From Puniceicoccales bacterium (GTDB lineage Bacteria > Verrucomicrobiota > Verrucomicrobiia > Opitutales > JAIRKQ01), in the NCBI GenBank assembly GCA_031281895.1, contig JAITET010000056.1, positions 1 through 6,771 on the forward strand: 6,771 bases of DNA, in the 5' to 3' direction. Below the pieces are notes generated by a model that saw nothing but the letters and a program-made list of their open reading frames with translations, was not told the DNA's origin and did no database searches. The position numbers were made by a program, and so were the translations under genes. Below are positions 6,717 to 6,771 of the stretch, piece after piece. Every line of letters begins with the position of its first letter. The first letter of the stretch is position 1.

Positions 6717-6771
6717 ATGAGTAGTACTCCAGTTAGTGGCCAGTCCCATGTTGAAAATATGGGAAGTAGCG
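6717..6771 (+). CDS. partial paralogue of the 443-residue protein (5' end only)
   Basis: Eighteen codons are visible before the window ends. The start MSSTPVSGQ resembles MSNPNLPPVSEQ of the upstream gene, and a later VEN matches SRVEN at residues 25-29 there, with nine identical bases (GTTGAAAAT). Aligning both anchors requires a net gap of about 15 residues in the new copy, so the disordered N-terminus varies in length. The upstream control region is nearly identical to that of the first gene. The rest of the protein, and whether it is intact, cannot be judged here. Confidence 0.7.
   Translation, partial: MSSTPVSGQSHVENMGSS

Larger units (their letters stand above)
6592..6723 (+). repeat. 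duplicated intergenic control region, copy 2
   Basis: This is the second copy of the region at 5077-5212. The 3' block (6658-6723) differs at only three positions (6667, 6683 and 6692), whereas the 5' block differs at three wobble positions of the TVLAGGA frame. The middle part is diverged but alignable. The remaining intergenic bases hold the rest of the 41-codon ORF. I see no tRNA or other RNA gene in them. Confidence 0.85.

Noticed and set aside
6405..6749. Minus-strand frame of 114 codons across the second gap
   Set aside because: It overlaps the 443-residue gene and the 41-codon ORF in antisense, has no ribosome site, and similarity to the other gap exists only where the DNA is conserved.

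Overview
The window holds the two subunits of DNA gyrase (gyrB then gyrA) followed by an accessory locus. The gyrase proteins are full length and intact. GyrB has the long insert typical of many Gram-negative GyrBs, and GyrA has wording such as ILEMRLYQLTGLER that I associate with Chlamydiae and Verrucomicrobiota. My best guess is a member of the PVC group, perhaps Verrucomicrobiota. This is a recollection of family style, not a search result. Base composition is moderate in the gyrase genes and looks richer in A in the third gene.

Layout: positions 1-139 are an AT-rich upstream region with a candidate promoter and two inverted repeats built from the same TACAA/TTGTA arms. gyrB (140-2632) and gyrA (2634-5057) are one base apart and almost certainly co-transcribed, giving the B and A subunits needed for the A2B2 enzyme. 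A 148-base gap (5058-5205) leads to a 443-residue protein of unknown function (5206-6537), apparently soluble, with a disordered Pro/Gly/Glu-rich start. A second gap (6538-6716) leads to the first 18 codons of a related gene that runs off the window (6717-6771).

The two gaps are copies of one another. In the 66 bases covering the putative promoter, ribosome binding site and first two codons, 63 are identical, while the coding sequence diverges directly after. This suggests a tandem family of paralogues that each carry the same control region.

The most interesting signal lies in the 5' part of each repeated gap. Both copies contain an open frame encoding TVLAGGA, then a variable aromatic tail that keeps one Trp, one Pro and a final Phe, and then a stop just before the promoter block. 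Every base change within the TVLAGGA codons is synonymous. In the second gap this frame is a complete 41-codon ORF (6534-6659) whose ATG overlaps the stop of the 443-residue gene as ATGA. In the first gap it has no start of its own and continues the gyrA frame directly after the gyrA TAG. I propose an undescribed microprotein or peptide family that travels with this gene cassette. Only two copies are visible, so this remains a hypothesis.
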